From the NCBI RefSeq assembly GCF_000346465.2, contig NC_034009.1, forward strand, positions 31,723,251 to 31,787,250: 64,000 bases of DNA, read 5' to 3'. Position 1 is the first letter of the stretch, and every line of letters begins with the position of its first letter. The DNA comes from Prunus persica (taxonomy: Eukaryota > Streptophyta > Magnoliopsida > Rosales > Rosaceae). The position numbers were made by a program, and so were the translations under genes. This document shows, piece after piece, positions 1 through 11,418 of this stretch. The notes beneath the pieces are model-generated. The model saw nothing but the letters and a program-made list of their open reading frames with translations. It was not told where the DNA came from and did not search any database.

Positions 1-851
1 TTGGCTTTTTCACAAAACTCCTTGAGATTTTAGAAATTACAAGAACACCCCTTGAGGTTTTAAATTTTTTCCACAAAATTCATTTTCATTGATTTTTCAT
101 CCAAAGATTGCATATACTCCATTGAGGTTCATTTTGTCATTTGTATATGTTCTTTTTCAATGAAATCATCAATTTTTGGACAAACAATCAACGAAAATAG
201 GTTTTGTGAAAACAAACTGAAACCTCAGGGTGTGTTCGTGTGATTTTTGAGACCTAAGGGGGTTTTGTGAAAACACAAGAAACCTCAGAGGGTGTTGGTG
301 TAAATAACTTTTCAAAATTTTCATTGTCTTCATCTCGATATTATAGCGATATTTTGGCCAAATATTGCTGAAGTGTGAGAGAAATTATCAACATCAATAT
401 TTTCTGATATTATCGAAATTTATACAATACGTGTATAGATATGTTCCGAAATATCCTTGACCCAAAAAAACAATAACATCCTCCATATTTCGTCGATATT
501 ATCGATATTTTAGAATACACACATATGTAAATGTAACAAATATAAACTAAACCACCAAGCCCAACGAGAAGTATGAGCACTAAAGATACTCTTTCTTTTC
601 AATATTTCTCTTCTGTCTCTACTAATAATCTCCACAATTTCTTAAGTACCAGAAATTTAAACTAATCTCAACATAAAAATAAAATAAAAAATAAAAAAAA
701 GAGCAAAAAATATATATATCCCCTGTCAGATCGGGAAAAATAAGCACAAGCCTTACAAGAAGAGCAAACATGAAGCACAATGGTGAAGGAATAAACAGTG
801 CACTACAACCACTTGGAACCTTCAATGTAACTCAACTTCTTTTCTCTACCT
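1..851. repeat. Repeat-rich spacer downstream of the TMK gene
   Basis: No gene is visible. Positions 1-305 hold degenerate copies in both orientations of a short unit that resembles 'cctcaaggggtgttcttg...cacaaaac'; the unit near 8-57 recurs inverted near 190-300, so this looks like an inverted-repeat element cut by the window edge. Positions 330-520 hold several copies of a cgatattatcgatattt-like motif that reappears near 34370-34445. The last 200 bases or so before the TMK stop codon are probably its 3' UTR. Confidence 0.5.
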
Positions 852-3800
852 TTACCTCCCATCAGCTGATGTAAACGAATCTGCAAATCCAGATGGGCGA
901 GTAGGTATGCTGGTTTGGGTATTATCGCCGCTGGCAAAGAACGATGAAGATGAAGAAGATTCATCAAGGTTGCTATTACCCTCAAAAGCCTGCCACTTCT
1001 TTAGTGCTTGTGGCAGGGTCATTTCGAGGTCAATTCCATACATATCATCATAATCTTCAGGTTCAGATGGTTTCCAATGCTCAACAAGGGACGAAAGTAC
1101 ATTGACTGCATGACCCATGTCAGGCCTCTGGTAGGACTCCCTTGCGGTGCAATGCCCAGCAAGCTCAGCAACCGTGCTAATACTAGAAAGGGTTTCCTCA
1201 CTAATATCAATTGTTGGATCGATGGCCTTGCGGAGTGCATCCTTGTTAATCAGCATTCTACGGAACCATGTGACTAGGTGCAAGCTCTCCTCAGGCTGGC
1301 TTTCATCAATTGCTTTTCTACCTGTGATCAGCTCCATTAAGATCACTCCGAAGCTATACACATCTACCTTGAGTGTCATCCGTCCAGTTGCTGATTTATC
1401 ACAAAATTGAGATTTTAGTGCCTTTAAAATTTATTAATAGACTCTACGAGGAAATAAGTACAATAAACCTTATGCATGAATGTTGTGAGGCTATTAGCAG
1501 TAAAAAGTGCTGCACTGGATTATAGTGTTTATGCTTATTTGTATGGAAAAACAATGTTGAGACATTTGATCACTCCACGGAGAGGAAATTCCATGAAACA
1601 AGCCACTCCCTTTTTTCCTTGACCATAACACTTGGAAAGATTGACAAGGAAAACATTCAATTTTAACAAAAATATAGAGTAAAAAGAAAATGCATGTACA
1701 ATGAAACCATAAAATAATGAACTGACTGGTTTTGTTAACCTTTGAAATAACTGCTATGTAAAATTTCATACAACATGTTAGAGACAATAAATGAGTTAAA
1801 CAGACTCAAACTAACAATATCATTCTTTTCTATATTCTTCACATTCCTTGACTTTGAAAAATATAAACTACTTACTACTTAGCATGCCAAAATATCCTTG
1901 AAATTCAAAGAATGGGAACATATGTGCAGAGAGCAGTTGAATTAATTTAGTCCTACGTGTGTTGGCAAGCATACCAAAGTTTCATCCAGTCAATGTAATC
2001 ACGTAATATAATGCAAGTCCCAACTTGGCGACATCATATTTTAATGATAAAGAATATCAGTTCCACAGTTCTCTCATGATCACTGATTTTTCTCTAGTGG
2101 TTTAAACTTTGCTTGTTGCTCAAAAGCATAATCAGTGCAATATAGTCCCATACTCTTATTTCACTGAACAAAACCCTTTACAGGAATATGTATATATCAT
2201 AGATTGTAAAGCAAACACTTTGACACTTCAAATTTGAAAAGAAGAGCGCATATAGAAAAACTTACCAGCATATTCTGGAGCCAAATAGCCAAAAGTTCCA
2301 GCTAGTCTCGTCTCAATTGAGGCTTTCCCTTCTGGAGCAAGACGAACTAGTCCAAAGTCCGACACCTTAGCACGCATATCATCTCCAAGTAAAATGTTTG
2401 AAGGTTTAAGATCCCTATGAATGAAAGTCTGGTTGGCCAAACCGTGTAGGTACTCAACCCCTCTTGCAACATCCAAGGCAATGGTCAGCCTTCTTGTCCA
2501 TTCAAGTGGCTTCAGCCCGTCCTCTTTCCAGTTAAACAAATGTTGACTAAGAGTTCCTTGAGGCATGTATTCATAGACAAGAAGCCTCTCGTTTCCATCC
2601 AAACAATAGCCAAGAAGTCCAACCAAGTGGCGATGTCGGACCTTAGTAAGAACTGCAATCTCTGACTTGAACTCATTTAGACCCTTCCCAGCCACCACAC
2701 CAGATTCCATCCTCTTCACTGCAATCTTCGTCCCATCATGCAATTCTCCTTTGTACACAGTTCCAAACCCTCCTTTTCCCAATATATTATCTTCGCTGAA
2801 ATTATTGGTCACATTCCGCAAAACTTGGATGGAAATTACCATATTTCCAGCCTCAACCACATGAATGTCATTAGGTCCACTACTTGTGGGACTATTATAG
2901 TACTCATTTCCACCGCCATTAACCCTAGAGCTAGCAACTGTGACCTTCACTGCATCTTGATCACCAGAGTGACGAGGATGAATTACCAATGTGTTTGGAC
3001 TTTGCACTCTGCCAGAAGAATGCTTATGTTTTCTCTTAAGCAGACAGAAAGCAACAAACCCAAGTACAACCAATCCACCAACACTTCCAATGACAGCCCC
3101 GACAACCACCGCAGTCCTAGATTTCTTACCTGCACCATCTGACGGTGGGCCAGGTGTAGGATTAGGACCCGGAGGCGTGTTTGGCGAAATATGATCCTTA
3201 CCAATATCAGGGTTCCCCTCTGTTTTCACAATCACATTACTTTTAAAAGCCGGTATTTTACCATAAAGTTGATTATTCCTGAGATCTATTTCTTGAAGGT
3301 CAGGCAGTTGCGTAAGCTCCTTTGGTATGGTACCGGTGAGATGATTACTATCAAGTCTCAATGTTCGCAACGAAGTAAGCAGAGAAAAATTTGAAGAAAT
3401 CGTGCCTGCAAGCCCCAGGTTCGGAAAATTGATAACAGTAACGTTTCGTCCATTACAGGTAATCCCCTTCCAATTATCACAAGGATCATTCTTTTTCCAA
3501 TTTTCTGCAAAAGTTGTAGGGTAACCCATGTCTTTGACGATGGAAAGCAATATATTGACACGGGGATCACAATCAGAACCAGGTTTATCATTGCAAAAGC
3601 TATTAAGCCCAGTGATATCCACCTTAACACCATCTCCAAACTTGGGCATGGGTCCTTGAAGCATATTGTTGGTCAAATTGACGGCAGTAAGGGAATTAAG
3701 ATTCACCAAAGACGCGGGAACAACGCCCGTGAACTTGTTATCCCTCAAACTCAAAGCGGCTAAGTTACTCAATTTTGAAAAGTCCGGTATAGGACCCGTG

Positions 3801-4552
3801 AAGGAATTACCATGTAACCAAACATCATGCAAGTTAGTCATATTCTGTAACACATCAATGGTACCATTAAGCTTATTGGTACCCTGTTGACCATTCAACC
3901 AAAGAGACTGAATCATAGAACCGGAAAAACTGGCGGGCAATTCGCCTTCAAGGTAATTGAAAGACATGTGCAAATCAATCAAACTTGGGAAATTGGTGCC
4001 GGTAAAAAAGTCGGGGATTTTACCAGTGATGTTGGCGCTAGTGGCGGAGAAATGCTTCAGCACCGTGGCGTTTGTGATAGTGCCCGGAATCTGCCACGCC
4101 GAGAAGGGGTTGTAGTCGATGTCGATGCTGTAGAGGTTAGTGAGTCCGACGAAGAAATCTGGGGGGAAGGAACTGAAGTTGTTGTTGTGGGCGATAAGGA
4201 CCTGAAGCGAAGTCAGCCCAGAAAGGCTTGGGAAGGGCCCGGTGAGTTCGTTGGACTGAACTTCCAATTGTTGCAAATATGCGAGCTTTTGGAGTTCCGT
4301 TGGAAGTGAGCCGGTGAGTTTTTGGTTCCCTATTTGGATCTTGAAGACCTTGTTGTCGTTTTTGCAACTCACTTTGCTCCATTTACAGTAATCGGAGCCG
4401 GACCATCCCAGACTGTTTGGGCCGATGCTTTTGCGCAGAGCTTCCATAGCTACTCCGTCGGGACCCGACTGGGACTGCACTGGCGCGTACAGGGGGAACA
4501 AAAGGAGCAGAACAAGGAAAGAACCCCAGAAACCCAGATGGGGTTCCCTCAT
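852..4552 (-). CDS. TMK: TMK-type leucine-rich-repeat receptor kinase
   Basis: Two exons, 4552-2266 and 1390-852, join in phase 1 across an 875-bp GT-AG intron to give 941 residues, close to my recollection of Arabidopsis TMK1. Residues 1-27 are a signal peptide. Two LRR blocks follow, separated near residues 315-365 by a non-LRR island with paired cysteines ([13 protein letters not shown] and CDNWKGITC), which is the TMK hallmark. A single membrane helix lies at about 480-503. The kinase domain has the glycine loop [11 protein letters not shown] (about 589), the VAIK-type lysine in [15 protein letters not shown] (about 713) and SDFGLVRL, and the intron cuts just after APEYA. All catalytic residues are present, so an active Ser/Thr kinase is expected. 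TMKs act at the plasma membrane in auxin-linked signalling and growth. The intron position within the activation segment fits the family. TMK1 versus TMK3 cannot be decided from the sequence; the neighbouring CRE1 gene favours TMK3. Confidence 0.95.
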
Positions 4553-6666
4553 GTTTTCCAGAAAAAAAAACCCGCGAGAAAGTGGAGGAAAGGGAAAAAA
4601 AAACAGAGTGCGATAACAAAGAAAGAGAAGCCAGAAAAAAGAAAAAGGTGTATAATCCTCTAGGGTTTATGGGTTGTGTTTTAACAATGTTGGCGTCGAA
4701 TGATTTGGAGAATTAGTGAGAGGAAAAGGGAGAAGAAACGGCGGTGATTGAGGGCGTTGAATTGGGAAAAACCAAAAAGAAAGACGAAAAGGTGTTATTG
4801 GTTTAATTGTGGTGCAGGCAAGGGGTTGTTTGAATGAATGATATTTTGATTAACGTTATGGCGTTTGGAAACAGAGAGAAATAGTTGGCATTAACAACGA
4901 TTTACGTGTGGTGTTTTCTTCTTTCCTTTTTCTCTTTTCCTTCTGAGTACCGGAATATATATGTATATTGTATAAATATATGGAGATATTTTAATAAATT
5001 GATGAGCTGATGACACCTTACATATTTCTAGTTTTGTTATTTGAGTGCTCGCATGTTTGCTGTCTTCCATTTCAATTTTCTGCCAAACAAAACAACAAAA
5101 TAGGAAAACAAAATCTCGACTAGTATTTATTGTTTTAGTTTACGCGGTGTGATCACTGATGAGGAAAGTTAATTGCGTGTGAATCCTCTCACTAGACTTT
5201 GATTATCAGAAGCCAATAAAATAAGGGGATTTGGGAGGCGAGAATTGAGGGATTTTCTTGCCTTCTTCTGTCCGGAGCATTCATCGGCCCCTGACATTTC
5301 TGATTACCCTGCTGACTCACTCACTGTCACTCTTATTTATTTCCTTTTATTTTCTGTGCGGTGCTGCTGAACAACTTTCTTACTGATTTTATTTTATTTT
5401 TATTATTTTAAATTCAACAATTGTCAACTCCTCCAACTCAACAGAGGGCTGGGTTTTATTTATATTTATTTTTTTAACTCCCCCTTCATTTTTTTTATAC
5501 TATTTTTCAGATGAAATATTCAATCTTAAACCAAAGTTAAGGTTGGGTGGACCGTCGTGGCGTGGATGCTTATTATATTTATATGGTAGAGATATTGTGA
5601 ATAGGATAACGTCGAATTATTCTTTTTTTATTTGGGCCATTATAAATAACCTTAATGGATTACAATCACTTGGTCCGATGTGACTTGTCCACATGTAGCA
5701 TGTGGGTCCTCACATTTGTTTCCTTTTGCCACTTGCCGCCCGGAATTTGGGAACTTGGTCTCAAATAACCCAATATCGTCTTCATTTCACAACTGCGTTC
5801 AACTTGCCAAACGTATTTGACTCGCCAACCTAATATTTTACAACCCAAAAAGCTTTGGTTCACAACCGAACCCCCTCCCGGCCCGCCCAAAATAAAAACG
5901 CCGTTTTTAGTTTTTTGGGTGATAGATTTCGACCACTTCGTTTGCCCCAAAATATTAACCCAATCTTTTTTTTTTTTCTAAAAATGATAAACGGAAGCCC
6001 AATAGAATTAGTGTTCACAAAGCCTACAACAATACAAAGTGGATAAGCCCATGAGAACTCTTTTTGCAATACACTTGCTACTAGTTGGTGTGTGTAGTAT
6101 TACTCCACTACATACAACTCAGATTATAAAAATTTGCATTTAAATGTATGTAATTCAATAATTAAAACAGAAAAAATAAAACTAAAGTTAAAAAGAATGA
6201 AAATGAATCATATATGGACATTTGTCACGTCTCAAATTTTTAAGACTACTTATTGAAGATAGATATATAATGGAATTTACTAAGGGTTGGCACAATTTCG
6301 AGTCAATTCGACTGAACCGTTTAATTCAATCACAATGAATTTAGTTGGTCTAAAAATAAGCGGGTCTTGAGTTTAAAATATTATAAACCACTACATACGG
6401 GTTGGAACTAAAATTTAAAAATAAACTTAATTTTGAGTTAACTCAACCGAACCGCTTAATCCGATCATAAAAAATTTGAATTGAGTTGGATTTGTCTAAT
6501 AATGAGTGAGTCTTGAGTCCCAGAAATCATAAACCGCTATATCGAATTGAGTTATAAATTGAGACTAAAATTGACCCAACCCAACCCATGACCACCGCTA
6601 GAATTTACAAAGGAAAAAGCTCTTCCATGCTTTCAAATATTCAGCTTGAATCAATATGATAACGTA
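4553..6666. other. TMK upstream region, no gene
   Basis: About 2.1 kb between the TMK start codon and the copia element. The first 110 bases or so are purine-rich on the plus strand and are probably TMK 5' UTR. The rest is AT-rich with no credible reading frame. A diverged direct duplication is visible: about 6299-6405 and 6433-6545 share order and motifs ('gagtcaattcgactgaaccg' versus 'gagttaactcaaccgaaccg', then 'gtcttgag' and 'ataaaccactata'-like stretches). Confidence 0.6.
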
Positions 6667-6671
6667 CAAAG

Positions 6672-6849
6672 TAAAGGAATTTATGATTCTCATTAATTAA
6701 TTGAGAAAAGATTACAGAAGAGTATTTAACACCTGTCTACTCTATACAATAGATAAAGCCACCTGTACAGGCTGTTACAACAGCTCTAACTAATTACTTA
6801 CAAGAGTAACTAATAACAAACTAATCTAATCAGCTAACTACTCTCTTTA
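6672..6849 (-). repeat. Copia 3' LTR
   Basis: 178 bp, bounded by TAAAG and CTTTA. It is preceded by the CAAAG target copy at 6667-6671. The last 16 bases of the gag-pol frame run into it. It matches the 5' LTR (11260-11418 plus 12942-12960) base for base as far as I can read. Confidence 0.93.
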
Positions 6850-9800
6850 GCCCCCCGCAAGCTGAAGTGGGGATTGCACACTGTAAGCTTGGAACGAAGA
6901 TAAGCATGTCGGGCAGAAGGAAGAGACTTTGTAAAGATATCTGCGAGCTGATTAGTAGTGTCAACAAACCGTAAATGAAGAATACCAAGCTGAACCAACT
7001 CCCGGATGAAATGATAATCAACCTCAACATGTTTTGTGCGAGCACTAAAGACAGGATTAGAAGCCAAATGAAGGGCAGATTGATTATCACACCAAAGTAA
7101 CGGAGCGGAAGGAAGCTGAAAACCAATATCCTTAAACAGCTTAGCAATGTAAACAAGTTCAGCAGCAATCATGGCAATACCTCTGTACTCAGATTCAGTA
7201 GAACTGCGAGAAACTGTAGGTTGCTTCTTGGCAGACCAAGAAATTAAATTTGAACCGAGAAAAACACACCAACCACTAGTAGACCGACGATCCAAGGGGC
7301 ATCCTGCCCAATCTGCATCAGAATAGGCCTGCATAACAAGGGGGCCTTTGCGAAAACAGATTCCCATATCAAGAGAACCTTTAAGATATCTAAGGATTCT
7401 CTTTACAGCACCCAAATGATTAGTGCGAGGTTGGTGAAGATGCTGACATACCAAATTTACAGCAAAGGACAAATCAGGCCGTGTCCATGTCAAGTATTGA
7501 AGAGCACCAACGGTAGAACGATAGAAAGTAGGATCAGAAAGCAACATTCCAGAATTGTCTAATTTGTAGGACCCCAAGGGAGTGGCACATGGTTTGGCAC
7601 CAAGAAAATCAGTTCGCTGGAGAAGATCACAAGCATATTTAGTCTGAGACAAGAATAAACCAGAAGCAGTGCGTTTAACCTCTAACCCAAGGAAAAAATG
7701 CAAAGGGCCCAAGTCTTTGACAGGAAATTTTTCACTGAGTTGCTGAATAAGAGCCTGACAGGCTGCATTATTGTTCCCAGTCACAATAATGTCATCAACA
7801 TAAACCAAAACTAGGATTAAAGAAGAGCCACCCTTAATAAACAATGAGGAATCAGCTTGTGATGATCTAAAACCCAGAGAAATAAGTGCTTTAAAGAGCT
7901 CCTCATACCAAGCCCGGGGCGCCTGCTTAAGACCATACAAACTCCTATTCAACTTGCAAACAAAATCAGGCTTGGAGGGATCATGAAAACCTGGAGGTTG
8001 GCTCATATACACAGTTTCCTTCAAGAACCCATGCAGAAAAGCATTACTGACATCAAGTTGATTGAGGAACCAATCATATTGCACAGCTAAGGATAACAAA
8101 AGACGAATAGTAACAGGTTTTGCCACGGGGCTAAAATTTTCATGAAAATCAATACCTTCCTGTTGATTGTACCCTTTAGCAACTAAACGAGCTTTGAACT
8201 TATCAACAGACCCATCAGAATTAAACTTGGTCCGAAAAACCCACTTACAACCCACTAAATTATAAGAGGGATTGGGAGGTACCAGGGTCCATGTCTGAGG
8301 CTTTTGAAGAGCAGCAATTTCAGAGGCCATGGCAGCAATCCAAACTTTGTGGGTTGCTGCTTGCTTATAAGTCTGAGGAGTAGGAGGAATTAAAGCAGTA
8401 GACTGAACAGAAGTAGGAATAGGGTGCTTAGTTGCAGAGAGAGCCTTGGGCTTAAAAATTCCATTTTTTGATCGAGTAACCATAGGATGACGATTAGGAG
8501 AAGAAGGAACTACAGATTCCTGAGAAGGGAGAGAAGGAAGGAGGTGTTCTTGAGAAGGTAAAGAAAGAACAGATTCAGAAGAAGGAGAAATGGAACCAGG
8601 GGATTGTGAAGAGGAAGGAGAAGTAGGAGAAATCGGGAAAGAAAAAGTAAGAGAAATAGGAACTGAAGAAGCAGAGATAGGAGAAGATGAAATAGGGGGA
8701 GCTTGGGTTGCAAAAGGAAAAGATGTTTCATTAAAAAGAACATGCCTGGAAATAAAAAGCTTGCCAGGAGAAATATCCAGACATCTATAACCGGAATGAT
8801 TTAAGCTATAACCAAGAAAGACACAAGGCCTGCTTTTAGGATCCAACTTTGAGGAACTATATGGTTGTAACCAAGGAAAACAGAGACAACCAAACACTTT
8901 CAAAGTAGTATAATTTGGAGTGTGTTTAAACAACAATTCCCAAGGAGACTGTGCAGAAGAAGTAAAGGGTAACCGATTGATGAGATACAAGGCAGTTTGA
9001 AAAGCATCTACCCAAAAGCGATGTGGAAGGAAAGAAGAAGAAAACAGTGTCCTAGCAAGCTCAACAATATGCCTGTGCTTGCGTTCGGCACTGCCATTCT
9101 GTTCAGGGGTGTGTGGACAACTCAACTGATGCACAATACCCTCTGTGTTTAAAAAATCTTGGAAAGCAGTGCTTAAGTATTCACCACCCGAATCACTCCT
9201 CAAGATCTTGATCCTAGAGTTCAACAAGTTTTCTAACTTGGCCTTAAACACTTTAAAAGTTGCAAGCACATTTGATTTATATTTCAAAGGATACAACCAG
9301 CCGTATTTAGTGTAATCATCCAGAAACAAAACATGGTACTTATAACCAAGAGCTGAAACAGTGGGACTGGGACCCCAGACATCCGAATGCACAAGCTCTA
9401 AAGGCTTGGTGGACTTATGTGCAGAACCAACAAAAGGAAGCTTATGAGCTTTCCCAACCATACAATCAGAACATATTAAGGACTCAGACAAGTCACCACT
9501 AACAGGTAGATGATTGCCACTAACAATCTTGCGAAATAAAGAAAAGTGAGGATGACCCAACCTCTTGTGCCAAGTGAGGATATCACATTTATTAGCCAGA
9601 AAAGCAATTGAAGGACTTGATGAAAAAGGAGCTGCAGGACCAGCAGGAAGTCGATAGACACCATCCTCACTGAGACCTTGGAAGAGCATCTTCTTCGTAG
9701 CTAAGTCCTTAATTGTGAAGGAATCAGGATAGAGCGTTAGTGAACAAGAGTTGTCACGAAGAAACTTATTTGCCGATAACAAATTGTGTTTAATAGAAGG

Positions 9801-11138
9801 AACATGTAACACATCCTTTAAAGTAAAAACAGCAGAAGGAGTGTGTATGCGGGTAAAACCAGTGTGAGAAATTGGTAAGCAATTACCATTACCAACTTGC
9901 AAAGAGTCAGAGCCAGTGAATGGAGAAGAATTCTGCAGGTGCTGATTGGTAGCAGTCACATGAGCAGTAGCGCCAGAGTCAACAATCCAAGAAGGAGAGG
10001 AAGCAGCAGACTGTGGATTAGCATAATAGCCAGTAAATGGTCCAGAAGATGAAGAACTGCCAGAAGCATTAAGCAGACGGCCCAATTTGCGACAAGTGTT
10101 AGCGGCATGACCTTTCTTGTTGCAGAACTGACACACAAGAACAGGGCCAGAAGAAAAACCAGTAGAATTGAATGAAGAAGAACCTCCTGAATTGGAATTA
10201 CCACCCCCAGGGCTTGAATTTCGAGAAAAATTGGGGCTGTGAAACCCTTGCGCACCAAATTGTGGAGGAGAAGAAAAATTTGGGGCAAAATTGGAGGGCG
10301 GTGACGGAAGCAGACCACGAGTGGGAGGAAAACCTCGATGCTGAGAGTTAGAGTTGTTGGAACCACGTGAGCGAGAAAAGTGCTGTGAAGAACGAGGAGT
10401 GGCGGCATAAGCATGAAACGGTTCCGTAGGTCCAGAGGAAATGGATCGGAGTTTGCGCTTCAGCAGAGCAGCTTCACGACCGAGAAGGTAACCGTGAAGT
10501 TCATCAGAGGAAACTTCTTCCCGACGAGTTTCAATAGAAGTGACGAAGGAATCGTACTCTTCAGAGAGACCGGCAAGAATGTAAGCCACCAAATCATCAT
10601 CAGTTAGAGGATGACCAGCATCGCCCAAGCCATCAGCAATTTCCTTCATCTGTTGCAGATAGGAAACCATAGACAGATCCCCTTTGACAAGATTTTGAAG
10701 ACGCTGACGAAGATGATGAACATTTGCACGAGAGACTCCAGCAAAACGTTTTTCCAACATCTCCCAGAGATCACGAGAATACTCAATGCCAACCGTTTGA
10801 GATAGCAAATCCGTCGAGAGAGTAGAGATGATCCAGATCATGAGTGATTGATCCTTATCATACCACAGATCGAAGGCGGGATTATCAACAATGCAACCAG
10901 CATCGTTAACAATTGTCTTCGACGGCCGCAGATCAGCACCGGTGAGAAGGCCAAGGAGCTTGTATTTGCGAAGAACAGGAAGAAAAAGATTCTTCCACAA
11001 CAAATAATTGCCAGCTTGAAGCTTGATCGGAACCATGCCTGCGATGTTTTGAACAGTAACAGTCGCAAAAGCAGGGATTGAAGACGATGTGAGAGAGGCA
11101 GAAGGCGCAGAAGAAGAAGAATTGGTCTCAGAAGCCAT
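6834..11138 (-). CDS. Copia gag-pol polyprotein
   Basis: One uninterrupted frame of 1434 residues from ATG at 11138; the open frame extends upstream to 11213 but only with a GTG. Order: a UBN2-type gag region, a CX2CX4HX4C zinc knuckle (CQFCNKKGHAANTC), an aspartic protease site (IVDSGATAHVT), then integrase with the HHCC zinc region, HSDVWGP and LRSDSGGEY as the first two acidic residues and the Glu in the conserved PEQNGSAERK region. Reverse transcriptase carries YVDDII. RNase H carries SDADWAGC and STESEY. The order integrase before reverse transcriptase defines copia. No stop or frameshift breaks it, so the element may have been mobile recently. The stop codon lies inside the 3' LTR. Confidence 0.95.
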   Translation of the reverse strand: MASETNSSSSAPSASLTSSSIPAFATVTVQNIAGMVPIKLQAGNYLLWKNLFLPVLRKYKLLGLLTGADLRPSKTIVNDAGCIVDNPAFDLWYDKDQSLMIWIISTLSTDLLSQTVGIEYSRDLWEMLEKRFAGVSRANVHHLRQRLQNLVKGDLSMVSYLQQMKEIADGLGDAGHPLTDDDLVAYILAGLSEEYDSFVTSIETRREEVSSDELHGYLLGREAALLKRKLRSISSGPTEPFHAYAATPRSSQHFSRSRGSNNSNSQHRGFPPTRGLLPSPPSNFAPNFSSPPQFGAQGFHSPNFSRNSSPGGGNSNSGGSSSFNSTGFSSGPVLVCQFCNKKGHAANTCRKLGRLLNASGSSSSSGPFTGYYANPQSAASSPSWIVDSGATAHVTATNQHLQNSSPFTGSDSLQVGNGNCLPISHTGFTRIHTPSAVFTLKDVLHVPSIKHNLLSANKFLRDNSCSLTLYPDSFTIKDLATKKMLFQGLSEDGVYRLPAGPAAPFSSSPSIAFLANKCDILTWHKRLGHPHFSLFRKIVSGNHLPVSGDLSESLICSDCMVGKAHKLPFVGSAHKSTKPLELVHSDVWGPSPTVSALGYKYHVLFLDDYTKYGWLYPLKYKSNVLATFKVFKAKLENLLNSRIKILRSDSGGEYLSTAFQDFLNTEGIVHQLSCPHTPEQNGSAERKHRHIVELARTLFSSSFLPHRFWVDAFQTALYLINRLPFTSSAQSPWELLFKHTPNYTTLKVFGCLCFPWLQPYSSSKLDPKSRPCVFLGYSLNHSGYRCLDISPGKLFISRHVLFNETSFPFATQAPPISSSPISASSVPISLTFSFPISPTSPSSSQSPGSISPSSESVLSLPSQEHLLPSLPSQESVVPSSPNRHPMVTRSKNGIFKPKALSATKHPIPTSVQSTALIPPTPQTYKQAATHKVWIAAMASEIAALQKPQTWTLVPPNPSYNLVGCKWVFRTKFNSDGSVDKFKARLVAKGYNQQEGIDFHENFSPVAKPVTIRLLLSLAVQYDWFLNQLDVSNAFLHGFLKETVYMSQPPGFHDPSKPDFVCKLNRSLYGLKQAPRAWYEELFKALISLGFRSSQADSSLFIKGGSSLILVLVYVDDIIVTGNNNAACQALIQQLSEKFPVKDLGPLHFFLGLEVKRTASGLFLSQTKYACDLLQRTDFLGAKPCATPLGSYKLDNSGMLLSDPTFYRSTVGALQYLTWTRPDLSFAVNLVCQHLHQPRTNHLGAVKRILRYLKGSLDMGICFRKGPLVMQAYSDADWAGCPLDRRSTSGWCVFLGSNLISWSAKKQPTVSRSSTESEYRGIAMIAAELVYIAKLFKDIGFQLPSAPLLWCDNQSALHLASNPVFSARTKHVEVDYHFIRELVQLGILHLRFVDTTNQLADIFTKSLPSARHAYLRSKLTVCNPHFSLRGAKESS

Positions 11139-11247
11139 GGAAATCAGAGAATTAGAGCGGAAGAAACTGTTTGGTTGATGAGAAAAGTACTGTTTGGTAG
11201 GTGAGAAAATCACAGGTTGGAAGAAAAGGGAGAGAGGATCGAATAGG

Positions 11248-11259
11248 CGTATGATACCA
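11248..11259 (-). other. Copia primer binding site
   Basis: Immediately inside the 5' LTR, the minus strand reads TGGTATCATACG. The first eight bases match the usual plant copia site complementary to the 3' end of initiator-Met tRNA; the following bases diverge from the common TGGTATCAGAGC. Confidence 0.75.
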
Positions 11260-11418
11260 TAAAGGAATTTATGATTCTCATTAATTAATTGAGAAAAGAT
11301 TACAGAAGAGTATTTAACACCTGTCTACTCTATACAATAGATAAAGCCACCTGTACAGGCTGTTACAACAGCTCTAACTAATTACTTACAAGAGTAACTA
11401 ATAACAAACTAATCTAAT

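Noticed and set aside
8510..8790. Frames in both strands with Leu- or Glu-rich repeats
   Set aside because: Shadows of the Ser/Pro-rich linker between integrase and reverse transcriptase of the copia polyprotein.
11139..11213. Longer start of the copia polyprotein
   Set aside because: It would begin at GTG; the first ATG in frame is 11138.
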